Assembly: GCF_002288925.2 (NCBI RefSeq) | Contig: NW_022098076.1 | Coordinates: forward strand, 69,633,004-69,697,003 | DNA length: 64,000 bases | Reading direction: 5' to 3' | From: Delphinapterus leucas | Lineage: Eukaryota; Chordata; Mammalia; Artiodactyla; Monodontidae | Shown: positions 34,640 to 46,391 of the stretch, one piece after another | Layout: each line of letters starts with the position of its first letter | Numbering within the stretch: the stretch's first letter is position 1 | Made by a program: the position numbers and the translations under genes | The notes under the pieces: model-generated | What the model saw: only the letters and a program-made list of their open reading frames with translations | Told to the model about the DNA's origin: nothing | Database searches by the model: none

Positions 34640-35540
34640 GTTAAGTTAACTCTTTCTCTAGTATTTGACTTTAGGTTTTCTCTAAACTTTTGCTTTCAAA
34701 ACAGTGCTATTATGAACATATTTTTAACATGACTCTTTGTACTTGCAGCACTGTTTCTCTAGGTTGCTCATCAACGATTGCAATTGCATAGTCTTAAAGA
34801 AACTATACTTAAACTTAATAGACACAGCAATATTACCTCCACAGTGGTTTAAAAGTTCTCCCTCTCTGGTTGTCAAAACTTGAAATTGTCAAACCTTCAA
34901 ACTTTGGCTAAGCTTATAAGGAAGAATTATACCTCATTATTTTATTTTTCATTTGCAGATTTCTTCTTTGATCAAGCACTTTTCATATGTTTAAAAGACA
35001 TTCTTATTTTCCTCTTTTGGAATTGCCTGTCTATAACCTTTTCTTGCTTTTTCTATTGGATTGTTTGTATTTGTAAGAATTTCTAATATACATAAGAAAT
35101 ATTAATCCCTTGTTGCATTTATTGAAGTTTCTTCTCTTAGTCACTTATTAGTCATCTTTATGGTACTTTTAAACATGTTGGATTTCTACTTGTATAGTCT
35201 AATGTGTTAATCTTTTCTTTTATGCCTGTATGTGTTCTATGGCTATTCTGTTTCCATAATGTATTTGTCTTCTGTTGTGCTAACAATACAATGTTTTAAA
35301 TACTTAAGATTTATAGTATATTTAAATATCTAGTAGGGTAATTACATTCTGTTTGTTCTTTTTCAAAATATTCTTGGCTACTCTTGCATTTTTAAATCTG
35401 TTTTCATAGTTAATACTAATTTCTCTCTTGGCTGTTTTTCTCCTAGGCCTTTCAGTTAAAAACATCATTTATTTACTTTCAACTTTCCTTGTTTTTAATG
35501 AATGCATTTAACATAGTACATTTCCCTTGCTATAACTGCA
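34640..35540 (-). mobile_element. Ancient L1M 3' half fragment
   Basis: The plus strand is the antisense of an old L1 ORF2 end and 3' UTR: 'cttttcatatgtttaaaaga', 'ggaattgcctgtctataacc', 'tttctattggattgtttgta' and 'atattaatcccttgttgcat'. The same features in the same order occur in the young L1 at 4740-5230, which anchors the orientation. Confidence 0.75.
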
Positions 35541-36420
35541 TCTCATAGGTTTTGCTATGTAGAGTTGTACTGTAATTCCCACTTCATTATTATCTGGAAA
35601 TGGCGAGAACTACAGGATAACTCCACCTACAGTAACTACTCTGTTGGTTGACTCTGCATCTCTTCCTATTCTTAGCTCCTGCCTCCGCTGACATGAATAA
35701 TCCTGAGGCTCTTATTCCTACCTTCTGTGGCAAAACTTTCATGTGAGTTTCTTAGGTGCTGCTTTCCTCTGCTATTTCTGTTCTTTTGGAAGGATTACTT
35801 GCAGTTTATAACCCAATAACAGTTCTTTTTGTTTCTTTGATTTTTAAGCATATCGTGTGTGTGCATGTGGCGTGTGTGTGTGTGTGGAGTGTGTGTGTGT
35901 ATATGTGCATATTTGGTGGTAGGAAGATGTGATGCTTGTACTCAGCCTGCCATCTTGAAACTAGAGTCCCTATTTCCTAAGAGTCAGAAATAAGGTGGAC
36001 ATGGGAATCTGTGGACACCAAATATGAGCTATGAGTTAAGTTCCCCATATTTCTCTCATTCACTGTGAATTGACTATTTTTTTGTATGCTTCTTAAAGTA
36101 AAGCTCTTTTGGATTAAGGTTTGCCCTTTCATCAACTGACCCCCGGGGTGAACTTGAGTATATTCTGCCACAGCTACTCCAAGCCAAGGGACTGGGTTCT
36201 CTGAGGTCATTCATATTAGTTCTGCCAGTTGGTTTTCCTTTTCTTGTGGTGAATCATTGAACCATTTCCCAAATTTGCTTCACCTGAAATGTATTTTGCT
36301 GTACTTCCTTGAAACCCTAGTTTCTAGAGTTGGTATAGATGTTCCTATTTAAATATATCTTGGAGAATTTAATGATGGAAAGGATTTAAATACATCAAAT
36401 GAAATAAAAATCTAAAACTA
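35541..36420. other. Non-coding stretch with a (GT)n patch
   Basis: Contains an interrupted GT repeat at about 35858-35905. Nothing else is identified with confidence. Confidence 0.45.
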
Positions 36421-36422
36421 GG

Positions 36423-36503
36423 AATCCCAATAGTGTTTTGGTAAAACCAATCCCAATGGTGTTTTGGTAAAACCAATCCCAATAGTGTTTTGGTAAAACC
36501 AAT
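36423..36503 (+). repeat. Three tandem copies of a 26 bp unit
   Basis: Units at 36423, 36449 and 36475 read 'aatcccaatagtgttttggt' plus 'aaaacc'. The middle unit has one a-to-g change. It is a small, very regular minisatellite in unique sequence. Confidence 0.95.
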
Positions 36504-37635
36504 TCGATCTGCTTAATCTTTTTGATTCTGACAGTCATTAGTGAAACCAACAGGCATTTAACCTAAAGAACAAAGTAAGAATATACTATTGAAAAATAAC
36601 TGTTCAGGAGAGCTAACATAATTTCCTTCCTTGTAAAAGAAAATTAACCTGGAAGATGAGGGTCTTTTTTTTAAAAGCATTTTCTGTGTTTTGTGTACTA
36701 CACTGATGAAATTGGATGATATGATCTCTCCAGTTTTAGACCTAACATTCAGTGAGTTTGGATATATGATATGTTTGTATGTATGTATTTTGACAGGAAA
36801 ATACTCTGTAAATTTATTTAAGCAATGAGATGGCCAGAGAAAAACTTTATTTTGTGATCTTGCGGGAGATGTTTTAAATAGTTCTGTTATTGTCAATTCA
36901 GCCTGTGACATCTTGTTCTGTGAATGTTGCAATGCCTCAGAGCAATTCTGGCTTCTGGAATTTTGATAAATACAAGGCCCCTGATGTCAATCACACTGGC
37001 AGGAAGTCACCTTGCTTCAGCTGTGAATACCATAACTAATAGATACTTTTGTGGTATAAGTACATAGAGCGTAGATAAGGACAGAAGTCCTCACATAGGT
37101 ATGAATAAGAGCAGATGAGGCCATCATAAAACAGTCTGTGATCTTGATACTCAAAATGTGAAAAAGAACAAAAGACTAGCATCATCTAGTGTCTTCTTAG
37201 GAACGTGGACACCTCCCCAGATCTACTGAGTGAAAAGTGGCATATTAATATGACCTCCAGGTGATGTGTATGAATATTACAGTTTAAAAACCACAGCTGG
37301 GGTAATTTAATCATATTCTCCCTACTGCTGAAAATTGTAGGATACCGTGAACAATAAGAAACTTGATATATTTTCTCTCTCAATTTCTTCCAACTGTATA
37401 CTTCCAGTAATCCTGGAAATATGTATTGGCTTTTCAGCCTGACCATTAACTATAAAGATAATAATCTTGTTCCTGGATCCTTTATGTTTATTTGAGGTGA
37501 AGGCAGACCTATTCTCATTACTCTGTATGAAGTCTTTGTTATCTCTAACACATGCTAATAACAGCTTCCTATCCAGTCTCAGTGCTTTCAGTGTTAGCCT
37601 TTTCAGATTACTTTTCACATGGCTACTAGACAGAC
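36504..37635. other. Non-coding stretch, nothing recognised
   Basis: A 124-codon antisense frame at 36558-36932 has no recognisable domain or start context, so I regard it as chance. Confidence 0.4.
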
Positions 37636-37639
37636 TTAT

Positions 37640-37910
37640 CTATAATGAAAACCTGTAATGTCTCTCTATAACTTTCAGGATGAAAAGACAAATTCTTGGT
37701 GTAGCATTTAAGGAATTTGATCACCTCCCTAGCCTATAAATTATAGCCAAAGTGAATATAGGAACTGCTACTGATGCTCCCCTATATCCTTTCAGCCCAC
37801 CTGAGTCCACCTCTTAGCACTCTGAAATCTTTCTCTTCCAATCTCCTGGGCCTCTCTTCTTCTCTGCCCGAGGATTTTCTCCTCAAGACCAGAGTTCAGG
37901 GTGCCTCACC
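37640..37910 (+). mobile_element. L2-like fragment
   Basis: 'ctataactttcaggatgaaa' and 'ctgggcctctcttcttctct' with the intermediate 'cacctccctagcctat' resemble the L2 3' region ('ttcaggataaagtccaaactcctt ... gccctccacgatctg'). Confidence 0.5.
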
Positions 37911-39340
37911 AGGTGCAACTTGGAAATGCTAAGAGTTAGGCCCCCTGGGCAACCCTTAAACAACTGGGGGTCAGAGCTCGAGATAAATATTTCAGTCTCA
38001 CTATTCTCTTATGGGAAAATCCTTAGATTGTTTTCTAATGGTTTCTCCAAGCTTCTCCAGTGGAATTGAGTTCCAGTTGCTCAAACAGTTGGCTTAATAA
38101 CATGCTTTGTTTTGGCTTCTCTCTCTTTTCAATTCCCCACTCCTCTCACTTGCTTCTTGGAATCACCTTGCGAAACTCCTTGAACCCAAGTGCTTCACTC
38201 AGGGTCTGCTTTCTGGGGGAACTGAAGTGAAGGCAGCTAGTACTGAATGTGACCCTTGAAAGCAGACTCTCAGTGCTGGATTCTGAAATGGGATCACTTT
38301 CCAGTGAGATGGGAACAGGGATCGCTTGGCCAGTGGTGAGTGGGATGGTGATGACATTTGCTGCTGGAGTAAAGTGGGAGCATGTGGAGATGGAAGGGCA
38401 AGCACTGGCTTATGCAAGAGTGCCAGCACTGGGAACATACGAAATCAAATATGATGAAAAGGATAGTGGCTGACATTTATTAAGTGTTCTGGAATCCTTG
38501 AAGGAGGAGAATATAAAGCTTAGATTAGCAAACTATCTTTTCAGAGCATGTTGTGAAAACCAGAAGGCCTTGATGCCAGCATTTAAAAAGACTCTTATGT
38601 CGTGTAGCTAGAGGAGTTACCTGCCTGGCCTCATTGCCTTGATAGCTAGGGTAAGATCTCAGTATAGCACAAGCAGGAGCTTGTAGTCCCTGCTGCATGA
38701 GTTTCCAGACCTGAACTAGTTGTCAGACTCAGGGGCCGTCAAGCCAATAGCTTCCTGCTCTAAGTACTTGACTCTCATTTCTTTGCTCCAGGGCTTTCTC
38801 AAACTCATCAGGAGCGAGGTTCTCTGCACTTAGGGAACCCAGAAGTGTGTGGATGTATGGCATGGGAAGAGTTATAACCACACAGGAGGCAACCCTCAAT
38901 GATGGGAGATGAGGGTCCTGGATAAATGACCCTGTCTCCCACGATTCAGTGAGAATCCTCAGACCTGTTATACCTGGTCCCTATGGAACTTAACAATGGT
39001 CGCCTAAATAGCAAATTGTTCATGAACACATCCATTTTTTTTTTTGGTTTGTCTTTTTGGTTCCTCTCCCTTTTCCATCCCATCTTCCCCATTGCTCATT
39101 TGTGCTTCCCAAATTCTTGCTTCAGGGTCCGATTTGGGGGGGACCCAAACTAAGGCAGTGCAGCTCTCACTATTCCTTAAACACATCAGCTTCATATTCA
39201 AAATGTTCACATGCTTGTTGGGAAGGGGTTAAGTGTGACTACAGAGTAAAAGATTCTTGGGCTTTCTCTTAAGAGAACTCACAGGGAGATAGTTATTACG
39301 CTGATGAGTTTCCTATGGTAAAAATTCTGTTCCTTAGCCT
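37911..39340. other. Non-coding stretch with possible LTR-like segments
   Basis: Two similar motifs, 'tctgctttctgggggaact' (38203) and 'gtccgatttggggggacccaaactaa' in part (39127), resemble the shared 'gtctgcttctgggggaacccaaactaag' ends of old mammalian repeats. The family and limits are uncertain. Confidence 0.3.
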
Positions 39341-39368
39341 TTGTTTTTTTTGCGGTACGCGGGCCTCT
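39341..39368 (-). mobile_element. CHR-type SINE, cut by assembly gap
   Basis: T8 then 'gcggtacgcgggcctct', the first bases of an antisense copy, and then N's. The rest of the element, and its far duplication, are hidden in the gap. Confidence 0.85.
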
Positions 39369-39468
39369 NNNNNNNNNNNNNNNNNNNNNNNNNNNNNNNN
39401 NNNNNNNNNNNNNNNNNNNNNNNNNNNNNNNNNNNNNNNNNNNNNNNNNNNNNNNNNNNNNNNNNNNN
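39369..39468. other. Assembly gap (100 N)
   Basis: Exactly 100 N's, the conventional length for a gap of unknown size. All frames crossing it are meaningless. Confidence 1.
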
Positions 39469-39729
39469 ATTTTGTGTACAAGAAGGATTGTATCTGTCCA
39501 CTGTTTCTTCTCTGCTTCTTTGCCCCACGTTTCCAGGGAAAACTAAAACCTTCTTTCTTTATGGATGCTAGTAATTTCAAGGAAAACACAAGCAGTTTTT
39601 CTTGAGAATCATCCTGTTTTTCCTTGACGACTTTACCTTTATATAACTCTTTAAGTTTTAATTTTATAGTTTGACTCTTAAAGAACACACTTATTTCCTC
39701 TCTTTCTTAATTCCTACAGGGTACCAGTG

Positions 39730-40070
39730 TAGCGGTCTCTAAGTATTTACTAATTATTCTCCACCACATATTCTCCAGCCTTCATGCTTTTGCTCATGAT
39801 GTTCCTTACTAGAGGTTCTTCATTAACCTGCCATCGCACTGACTTAGACTCATAGGGTGGAGGCAACTTTGGGGAACTTTCCATGACCATCAGGCAGTTA
39901 AGTCCCTCTTTTATTTTTCACATCCTACATATACTTTTATTGTAGGAAGGATCGCATGTAATTGCAGTTTTCTGTGTGAATAACCTTGAGGTCAGAAACT
40001 ATGTCTTACTCATCTTTGTATCACAATACATAATAAGCACTCCTTGTATGTTTGTGGAACTAATGATCAC
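39730..40070 (+). mobile_element. L2 LINE 3' end
   Basis: 'ttcatgcttttgctcatgat' and 'gttccttactagaggttctt' match the L2 'catgcctttgctcatgctgttccc' region. 'cttgaggtcagaaactatgt' and 'cttactcatctttgtatcac' match the L2 'gggcagggactatgtcttattcatctttgtatc' region. Confidence 0.8.
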
Positions 40071-41148
40071 GTGCATTGTGAGGAGAAATAGCAGTAAAGA
40101 ATCTGCACAAGCCTACGATACTTGTAGCAGGATGTTGATGTTGAACTATGGTTTAAGCCATTTTGAGGGGTCTCCACAACTAGAAGTAACATTTCCCAAA
40201 TCAGAATGGCTTCTTGATCATGAATCTTGGTGAGTTCACAGAGAAATAAAAATATCTGAGACTATTAACTTGGCATATACTATATAATTCTTGCCCAACT
40301 TCTCAACAGCATAGTTTTCCAGGCCGTAAGGGTAGATTTCCAGCTGATTCTTTCATGAGAATCATTCTTTATTTTTTGCATATAAGATAGCCAAGATAAT
40401 GTGTTAAACACTTTCTGTAATAAGAGAAATATTTCACTTAAAAAATATCTAAAAATTACACAGGTAACATAGATTTCTGGCTTGTAGATGGAACCTTAGA
40501 GCTCCTTAGACAGTTTTCTTACTGGCACCCACACTGAGACACTGGCTTATCTGAGGTGCTATCCATTTGATCTTGATTAAAAAAAAACAAAAAACAAAAA
40601 ACTTGAGAGGATGAATAAAGCACCAAAGTATAAGATGAAAGTACCATATGACATAGGGTAGCTATATCAGATATTGTTTTCTTAGACTTTTAACAGAAAT
40701 GTAAGCTTTTAGAAAAATGATTAATGTTGAACAAAGAAACAAAGCAAAATAAAGTGTCACTGTAATTAAGACTCTAAGATTTTTCTTGGGAGAGTATCAT
40801 AATATAGATAACTTTTATTATAAAGCTAAAAATTAATTATTAATTATTTTAATAACTTTTTAATGAGCACCTATTGTGAATCAGATACTATAATATATAT
40901 TCAATGTGGAAAATTTGGAGAATGCAGGTAACATTACAACAGTAAAACTATATCATTATTCATAGATACCACTGTTAAAATTATCTCTCTCTCTCTTTCT
41001 CACATACACACATGTGTTTCTCAACACCCCAAAATAAAGAGAGCCTATTTGTCCACATGTTGCAATTGCCATAAGGCAAGCTACACTTATATTTAAGAGA
41101 GTTTTCTTAATTTGTTTAAAGGACAATTTATCCTGGCTGATGTGGATG

Positions 41149-41200
<52 letters not shown>

Positions 41201-41460
41201 AGGTTTGGCAGTTCCCATTGGTTGGTCACCTGCTGAATAATAATCCTCCATTTTCGCTTTTCAAGAAAACTCCATTTTTTTGTAACGTGGGGGAGCTGCA
41301 TGCTGTAGGGGAGGCTGGGAGCCTCCTTAGTCCTGGAATTAAATCTTGATTAATGAGTCAATTATGGCACTCCTGTATCCTTTCCTAGAGTTGGAACTAA
41401 GAATGCAAATGAGGCTCAAATATACTGAGTGAAATAAAGACTCCCAGAAAACTTTTGAGA
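40071..41460. other. Non-coding stretch with microsatellites
   Basis: Includes a (TC)n patch at 40983-41000 and the CA repeat listed separately. 40855-40985 resembles a degraded LINE piece but is not assignable. Confidence 0.4.
41152..41199. repeat. (CA)24 microsatellite
   Basis: Pure CA tract of about 24 units and the longest uninterrupted dinucleotide repeat in the window. Confidence 0.97.
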
Positions 41461-41477
41461 AAGATTTTGTTACTTTT

Positions 41478-41598
41478 TTCTTTTTTGGGGCTGCACATTG
41501 AAGCATGTGGGATCTTAGTTTCCAGACCAGGGATGGAACCTGGGCCTCCTGTAGTGGAAGCGTGGAGTCTTAACCACTGGACCGCCAGGGAAGTCCAA
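41478..41598 (-). mobile_element. CHR-1/Bov-tA-type SINE with perfect 14 bp duplication
   Basis: Antisense copy of about 120 bp with 'ccagaccagggatggaacct' over the B-box region and 'gtcttaaccactggaccgcc' before the head 'agggaagtcc'. The duplication 'attttgttactttt' is identical at 41464-41477 and 41599-41612. Confidence 0.92.
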
Positions 41599-41612
41599 AT
41601 TTTGTTACTTTT

Positions 41613-42435
41613 AACAAGGGGCATGAGAATGGGGTACACTCTGCATGGGAGTTCTTGTATTTCTCTACTCACTGCTCTTTTATTCCAAATTATATTTTAA
41701 GAAATTTGTATGGTAAACAGCCTTCAAAAATAGAAATAGTTTGGAGTAAAGGACAGGTTTTCTTACTGTCCAGAATAAAAAAGATAATATTGCCTTCCAG
41801 CACAAAAGTCAAGCAGGTTTGCTTAAAGCCCATATAAAAGATTAGAATTTCCTCCTATCAGGGTTCCTCTCCTATTAAACAATCCACAGTATATGCAGGC
41901 ATCACCAGGCCCTTGTCACATTGCCCTGTGGGAATGGTGACTTTGGGAAATAGTTCAAAAAATTGATGATGCTATGGCCATTGCTTTTATTATGAGTAAT
42001 AAACTCTCCATCTCTGACTCACCAAGGAGTCTCACTCTTTTGTCAACATCTATGGAACTGCGACAAAATAATTTGTTAGCCTGCATTCTCCTTCTCACTT
42101 CTGGCCATTGCACAGTGTCCTGTGAAATTGTGAGAGCAGGGTTGTGGCAGTCACTTTATGATCATGAGGATTAAAATCTGAGGACAAAAGTCAACACTGT
42201 GTGTGGGCAGAGCAAAAACATATATATGGAGAGAACCTGGGTTATTGAAGATAAGTCTATGATAACTTTTGGAATTATTCTACTTCTAGGTTCATTTTAG
42301 TTGAAATGATACAGTTTGCCTATTTTTAAAATCATTTGAGTCTGATTTTCTGTTAACTGTTGGCAAAAGCATTTATTCTAAATCATCAAGGAATGCAGAA
42401 GAGTTTTAAAGGCCTGTTTACTGCCAACAAACACA
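41613..42435. other. Non-coding stretch with a possible LTR end
   Basis: 41850-42175 contains 'attatgagtaataaactc', which could be a polyadenylation signal, then 'tctctgactcaccaaggagt' and 'caacatctatggaactgcga'. This is suggestive of an old solo LTR, but the ends and family are not established. Confidence 0.3.
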
Positions 42436-42439
42436 ATAA

Positions 42440-42680
42440 CACCCAACATTTATTTAGTACATATATGCAAGCTTAGTAATAAATATTTTGGGTACATTTA
42501 AAAATTTAATCCTTAAGTAACGACCCTGCATGGTTGTTATTATTATTTTAAACACAGAGAATCTGAGCCTCCAGAGTCTAAGGAATAAGCCTAAGATAAT
42601 TCAGATAATAGGTGACAGAACTGAGATTCAAATCCAGGTCCACCTGGCAACAAAGCCTATGTTCCTAACCCTGATATTGT
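42440..42680 (-). mobile_element. MIR
   Basis: 'aacatttatttagtacatat', 'ccttaagtaacgaccctgca', 'gtgacagaactgagattcaa' and 'atccaggtccacctggcaac' follow the antisense MIR from tail to head. Confidence 0.75.
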
Positions 42681-43735
42681 GTTTTCCAAATTGTTAGGAT
42701 ACTCATCATTTGTTCCTTTGGTCCTGACTTTTATGTTAAGCATTTAACGATGAATTCTTCTTACATAAATGGGGCATGAATTTGGACCAGTTATATAAGT
42801 CTCTGTGCAAATAAATGCCAGGAATCATTCTGCCTGAAAACGAACTTTTAAATTTGTCCCCAAACAGTAATTTTAAATCAGAGGTCTGCTAGGTTTCCAG
42901 ATCAGAACTGAAAATTAGATGCTGACGAGGTATTACCAAAAGTGAATTCGACCCGCTTGTTGTGGACTAATTACATCAACATATATCATCCTTGTGATTG
43001 CAAAGGATATTGTGTTGTACAGATAGATAACAAAAAAGAGAGATTAACATACCTCCAATCAATCTCTTATTCATTAGTTCCTTTATTGCTCAAAAACTGC
43101 TCCAACCTTCACCTAAACCTGAAACCACAGACAGAAACAACCCCCCAGACTGTTGGAGTCTAAGCTTTATGCTGTCACAGGCTGGGTCTGACTAGTTCAG
43201 ACCGCTATCACTTAGGCTAGTGCCTACTCTCAACTACTCACACGAGTAGATAAATTAACAAATGAAATCCAAGGAACTAAAAAAAAAAAAATGTATATCT
43301 TTGCTTTGATTCATAATGCTACCCTGGGGAGACTGCAACAGTGTTCTCTGTCATTCTGGGTAAAAAAATCTTCATTAAATGGAACATTTCTTAGTATATA
43401 ACTTGCTTTTTGAACTGTAGTTGCTTGTATTTAGTTAATATGATCCCTGGATGATTTTCTATTATAATTGAGCGTGACAAAGTGATAACCCATCTAGCTT
43501 CTTAGGGTGGTCGAATGAGGTAGAAATATTCAGTGAAGATTTTGAAGTGTTGGAAAGTATGACTTGAGATAAAAAGATAACTAAAACATCCTAAAGATTT
43601 CTTTTCTGTGTCTGTAGTACCATGAGTGTCATCAGAACATAACCTACTTCTCAACTGTAATATAGTTTTTAATATAAAAGTTATTTGTTATCATTCACTA
43701 CCGTGGCCCAGAAGAGAAACATAATCCAAATACAT
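42681..43735. other. Non-coding stretch, nothing recognised
   Basis: No gene or repeat family that I can support. Confidence 0.4.
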
Positions 43736-44190
43736 TATCCATTATAATATAGCTTTGACGTGTATTTCCCGAGTGCAGTTGTTTTCCAGGGAACCTAATC
43801 CTAATTATTTAACACTTTCAAAGTCAATAAATCATTGGAGGGAAGCAAAAAGCCGGTTGGTGGGTGAAATTTCTCTGTGATATGAAAGTTGTCTCATGAA
43901 GTGAGAAGTTACAACAAGGTATCATTTAATAATAGTAAGTAGTATTTTAAAATTACTGTTTAGAAATGTATTGCCTGATATCAAAATGACTTTACATAAA
44001 TGCTGTGTCCTCAGGTTAAAAGGACACTGGTAAACCCCTAGGACTAAACAGGCCTTTTCTCTACCTAATTAAATTAAGTGCAGTGTACACTGCCTGTCTG
44101 CAAAGATTAACAGAACGCATACCTTGTCAGTTTAAGTGTTGCCTGTGGCGGTATTTTTTTTCTAATTTAATTAAAAGATGTTCTTTTATG
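43736..44190. other. Candidate conserved non-coding element
   Basis: About 450 bp of complex unique sequence with several AATTA-type homeodomain words ('ctaattaaattaagtgcag', 'tctaatttaattaaaag') and low repeat content ('tgcagtgtacactgcctgtc', 'tcagtttaagtgttgcctgt'). No coding frame. Conservation is only suspected. Confidence 0.25.
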
Positions 44191-44980
44191 AAGAACAAGC
44201 TTGCAGCATAATTCCTCTTACGTTTACATTTCTAAAGTCTGTTTGGAGGAAAGTGGAGAGTGAAGAGAAGGAAGAGAAAAGACAAAGGGAGGAGAGGGGA
44301 CCAAATTATAGATATACAAGAGGAAGTTAAAAATATTTCCTGGTTTTCAGGAAAACTTTATTTCAAAAGTCAACATGAGTGGAAATAAACCACGTGCCTG
44401 GGAAGACAACCATTTTCACTGTGGTGTGTTAGACCATGTCTTCATCTTATGCCCAGTCAACAGCCTTCACAAGAACACTGGACCTTTGTCAAAGAGGTAA
44501 TTATACCACAAACTCCCACATATTCAGATTCCATACAATGGATTATTATTCAATGATAAAAGTGAAGTCTCAAGCCACACAAAACATGGATGAACCTTAA
44601 ATGCACGTTGCTAAGTGAAAGAAACCAGTCCAAAAATTTTGCATACACTATTATTCCCACATTGGAATTGGTTAGCAATTCTGATACCACTACTCACATA
44701 TGCTGGCAGATGGCGGGAGTCAGGTTTTTCACTGTTGGTTACAGATAAACTAGGGGAAGAGGCTAGAATGATCCATGTGGCAACAGATTAGTATGCATTC
44801 ATAGTTAGTTTACAATAGATAGATAGTTACAGATAGAAATATTTATAGCTATGTGTATATACACTGGTTAGTACATACAAATACATCCTTGCTCTGTGTG
44901 GGAGGATCTAGAAACAATGGCTCCTTAGTACCATCCATATCTTATTTTCTAATATCATTCTCCAATGAAAGGGACCAGGG

Positions 44981-45186
44981 GGCTTCCCTGGTGGCGCAGT
45001 GGTTGAGAGTCCGCCTGCTGGTGCAGGGTCGTGCCCAGGTCCGGGAAGATCCCACACGCCGCGGAGCGGCTGGGCCCGTGAGCCATGGCCGCTGAGCCTG
45101 CGCGTCCGGAGCCTGTGCTCCGCAACGGGAGAGACCGCAACAGTGAGAGGTCCGCGTATCGCAAAAAACAAACAAACAAAAAAAAC
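44981..45186 (+). mobile_element. CHR-type cetacean SINE, sense
   Basis: 'ggcttccctggtggcgcagt' to 'gtccgcgtatcgc' with an A-rich (AAAC)n tail. A 9 bp duplication with one mismatch flanks it: 'ggaccaggg' at 44972-44980 and 'ggagcaggg' at 45187-45195. The B-box region has a short deletion (gcagggtcgtgcccagg). Confidence 0.94.
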
Positions 45187-45748
45187 GGAGCAGGGCTCCT
45201 TGGAAAAAGCAACTGATACTAGGGCTGGGGATAGAAAATATACAACATGAGCCTGAAGTATCTTGTAGTGGCAGAAAGTAAGAAAGTGCTAAAAAGTAAA
45301 TAAGACAAACAACAGTGGGACATGTCAAAGGAGAAAGCTCCCAACGACAAAAGGTGGAACAAAATGAATAACAAAATGAATGAAATTGTATTAGGTTATA
45401 CCCCAAAGTGTAAAATAAATATCCATGAGCCCATGCTGATATAAATGATTGAGTAATTAAATAAATGGAGGGGAACTGAAAAATATCTTGTGCAGAAGAA
45501 TTCCAAAATATTTATGAGGTATTCCTCTCTCATGGAGGGGGAATACACCTCCCCACTTTTTAAATACAGGTTTTGTACAGCAACTTCTTTCTGAGGGGAA
45601 CTGTGTGGAAAGGAGGAAATGGGTAACCTGACAATGGAGAAACTGCACAAAGACTACATCAGCCAGAGGCTCAAAGTTGACTAACGGTCAAAAGTCATAT
45701 TGTAGTATGTGCTCTTGATAAAATGTGAGGAAAACAGTACTTTACCTT

Positions 45749-45780
45749 TGAGGTTTTTCTCACAAAAAAGAAAAACCTCA
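45749..45780. repeat. Perfect 12 bp inverted repeat (hairpin)
   Basis: 'tgaggtttttct', loop 'cacaaaaa', then 'agaaaaacctca'. The arms are exactly complementary. It lies inside the L1M 3' UTR fossil. Confidence 0.9.
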
Positions 45781-46167
45781 GCCTAATCATGAGAAATACA
45801 TCAGTCGAGTTCCAATTTTGAGGGACATTCTGTATAAAACCTGACCAGTACTCAAAACTGTTAGGACTTTCAAAGAACAAAAAACAAAACAAATTGAGAA
45901 AATCAAGAAGAGCCTAAGGAGGTATGATTACTTAATATAATGTGGTACCCTGGTTGGGATCCTGGAACAGAAAACTAAGGAAATTTGAATAAGTATGGAC
46001 TTGAATTAAAATAATCTATCAATATTGGTTCCTTAATTGTAAGAGATATGCCATACTAACAGAAGATGTTAATGAAAGTGGAAACTGGGTATGGACATAT
46101 GGGAACTCTTCATACTAACTTCATAACTTTTCTGTATATCTAAAACTGTTGTAAAATTAAAATTTTA

Positions 46168-46377
46168 GGGCTTCCCTGGTGGCACAGTGGTTGAGAGTCC
46201 GCCTGCTGATGCAGGGGACACAGGTTCATGCCCCAGTCCAGGAAGATCCCACATGCCACGGAGCGGCTGGGTCCATGAGCCATGGCCACTGAGCCTGTGT
46301 GTCCGGAGCCTGTGCTCCACAACGGGAGAGGCCACAACAGTGAGAGGCCCACATACCATAAAAAAAAAAAAAAAAAA
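46168..46377 (+). mobile_element. CHR-type cetacean SINE, sense, perfect duplication
   Basis: 'gggcttccctggtggcacag' to 'cccacataccat' followed by about 20 A's. The flanking duplication 'aaattaaaatttta' is perfect over 14 bp (46154-46167 and 46378-46391). Several CpG sites in the body have changed to TG or CA, so the copy is not very recent. Confidence 0.95.
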
Positions 46378-46391
46378 AAATTAAAATTTTA

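Larger units (their letters stand above)
44500..46167 (+). mobile_element. Ancient L1M 3' end with a SINE inserted
   Basis: Plus-strand fossil L1. 44540-44640 matches the ORF2 tail and 3' UTR ('acaatggattattattcaat', 'ctaagtgaaagaaaccagtc'). 45400-46150 follows the L1M 3' UTR ('agggacattctgtataaaac', 'ctgaccagtactcaaaactg', 'accctggttgggatcctgga', 'acatatgggaactcttcata'). A CHR SINE interrupts it at 44981-45186 and a second SINE sits at its very end. Confidence 0.75.

Noticed and set aside
36558..36932. 124-codon minus-strand frame as a gene
   Set aside because: No recognisable domain, composition typical of AT-rich chance frames, and no splice or promoter context.
44908..45406. Frames of 80-154 codons around 45 kb
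   Set aside because: They read through a CHR SINE. The same peptide text recurs at each SINE copy (20.3, 31.6 and 46.2 kb).
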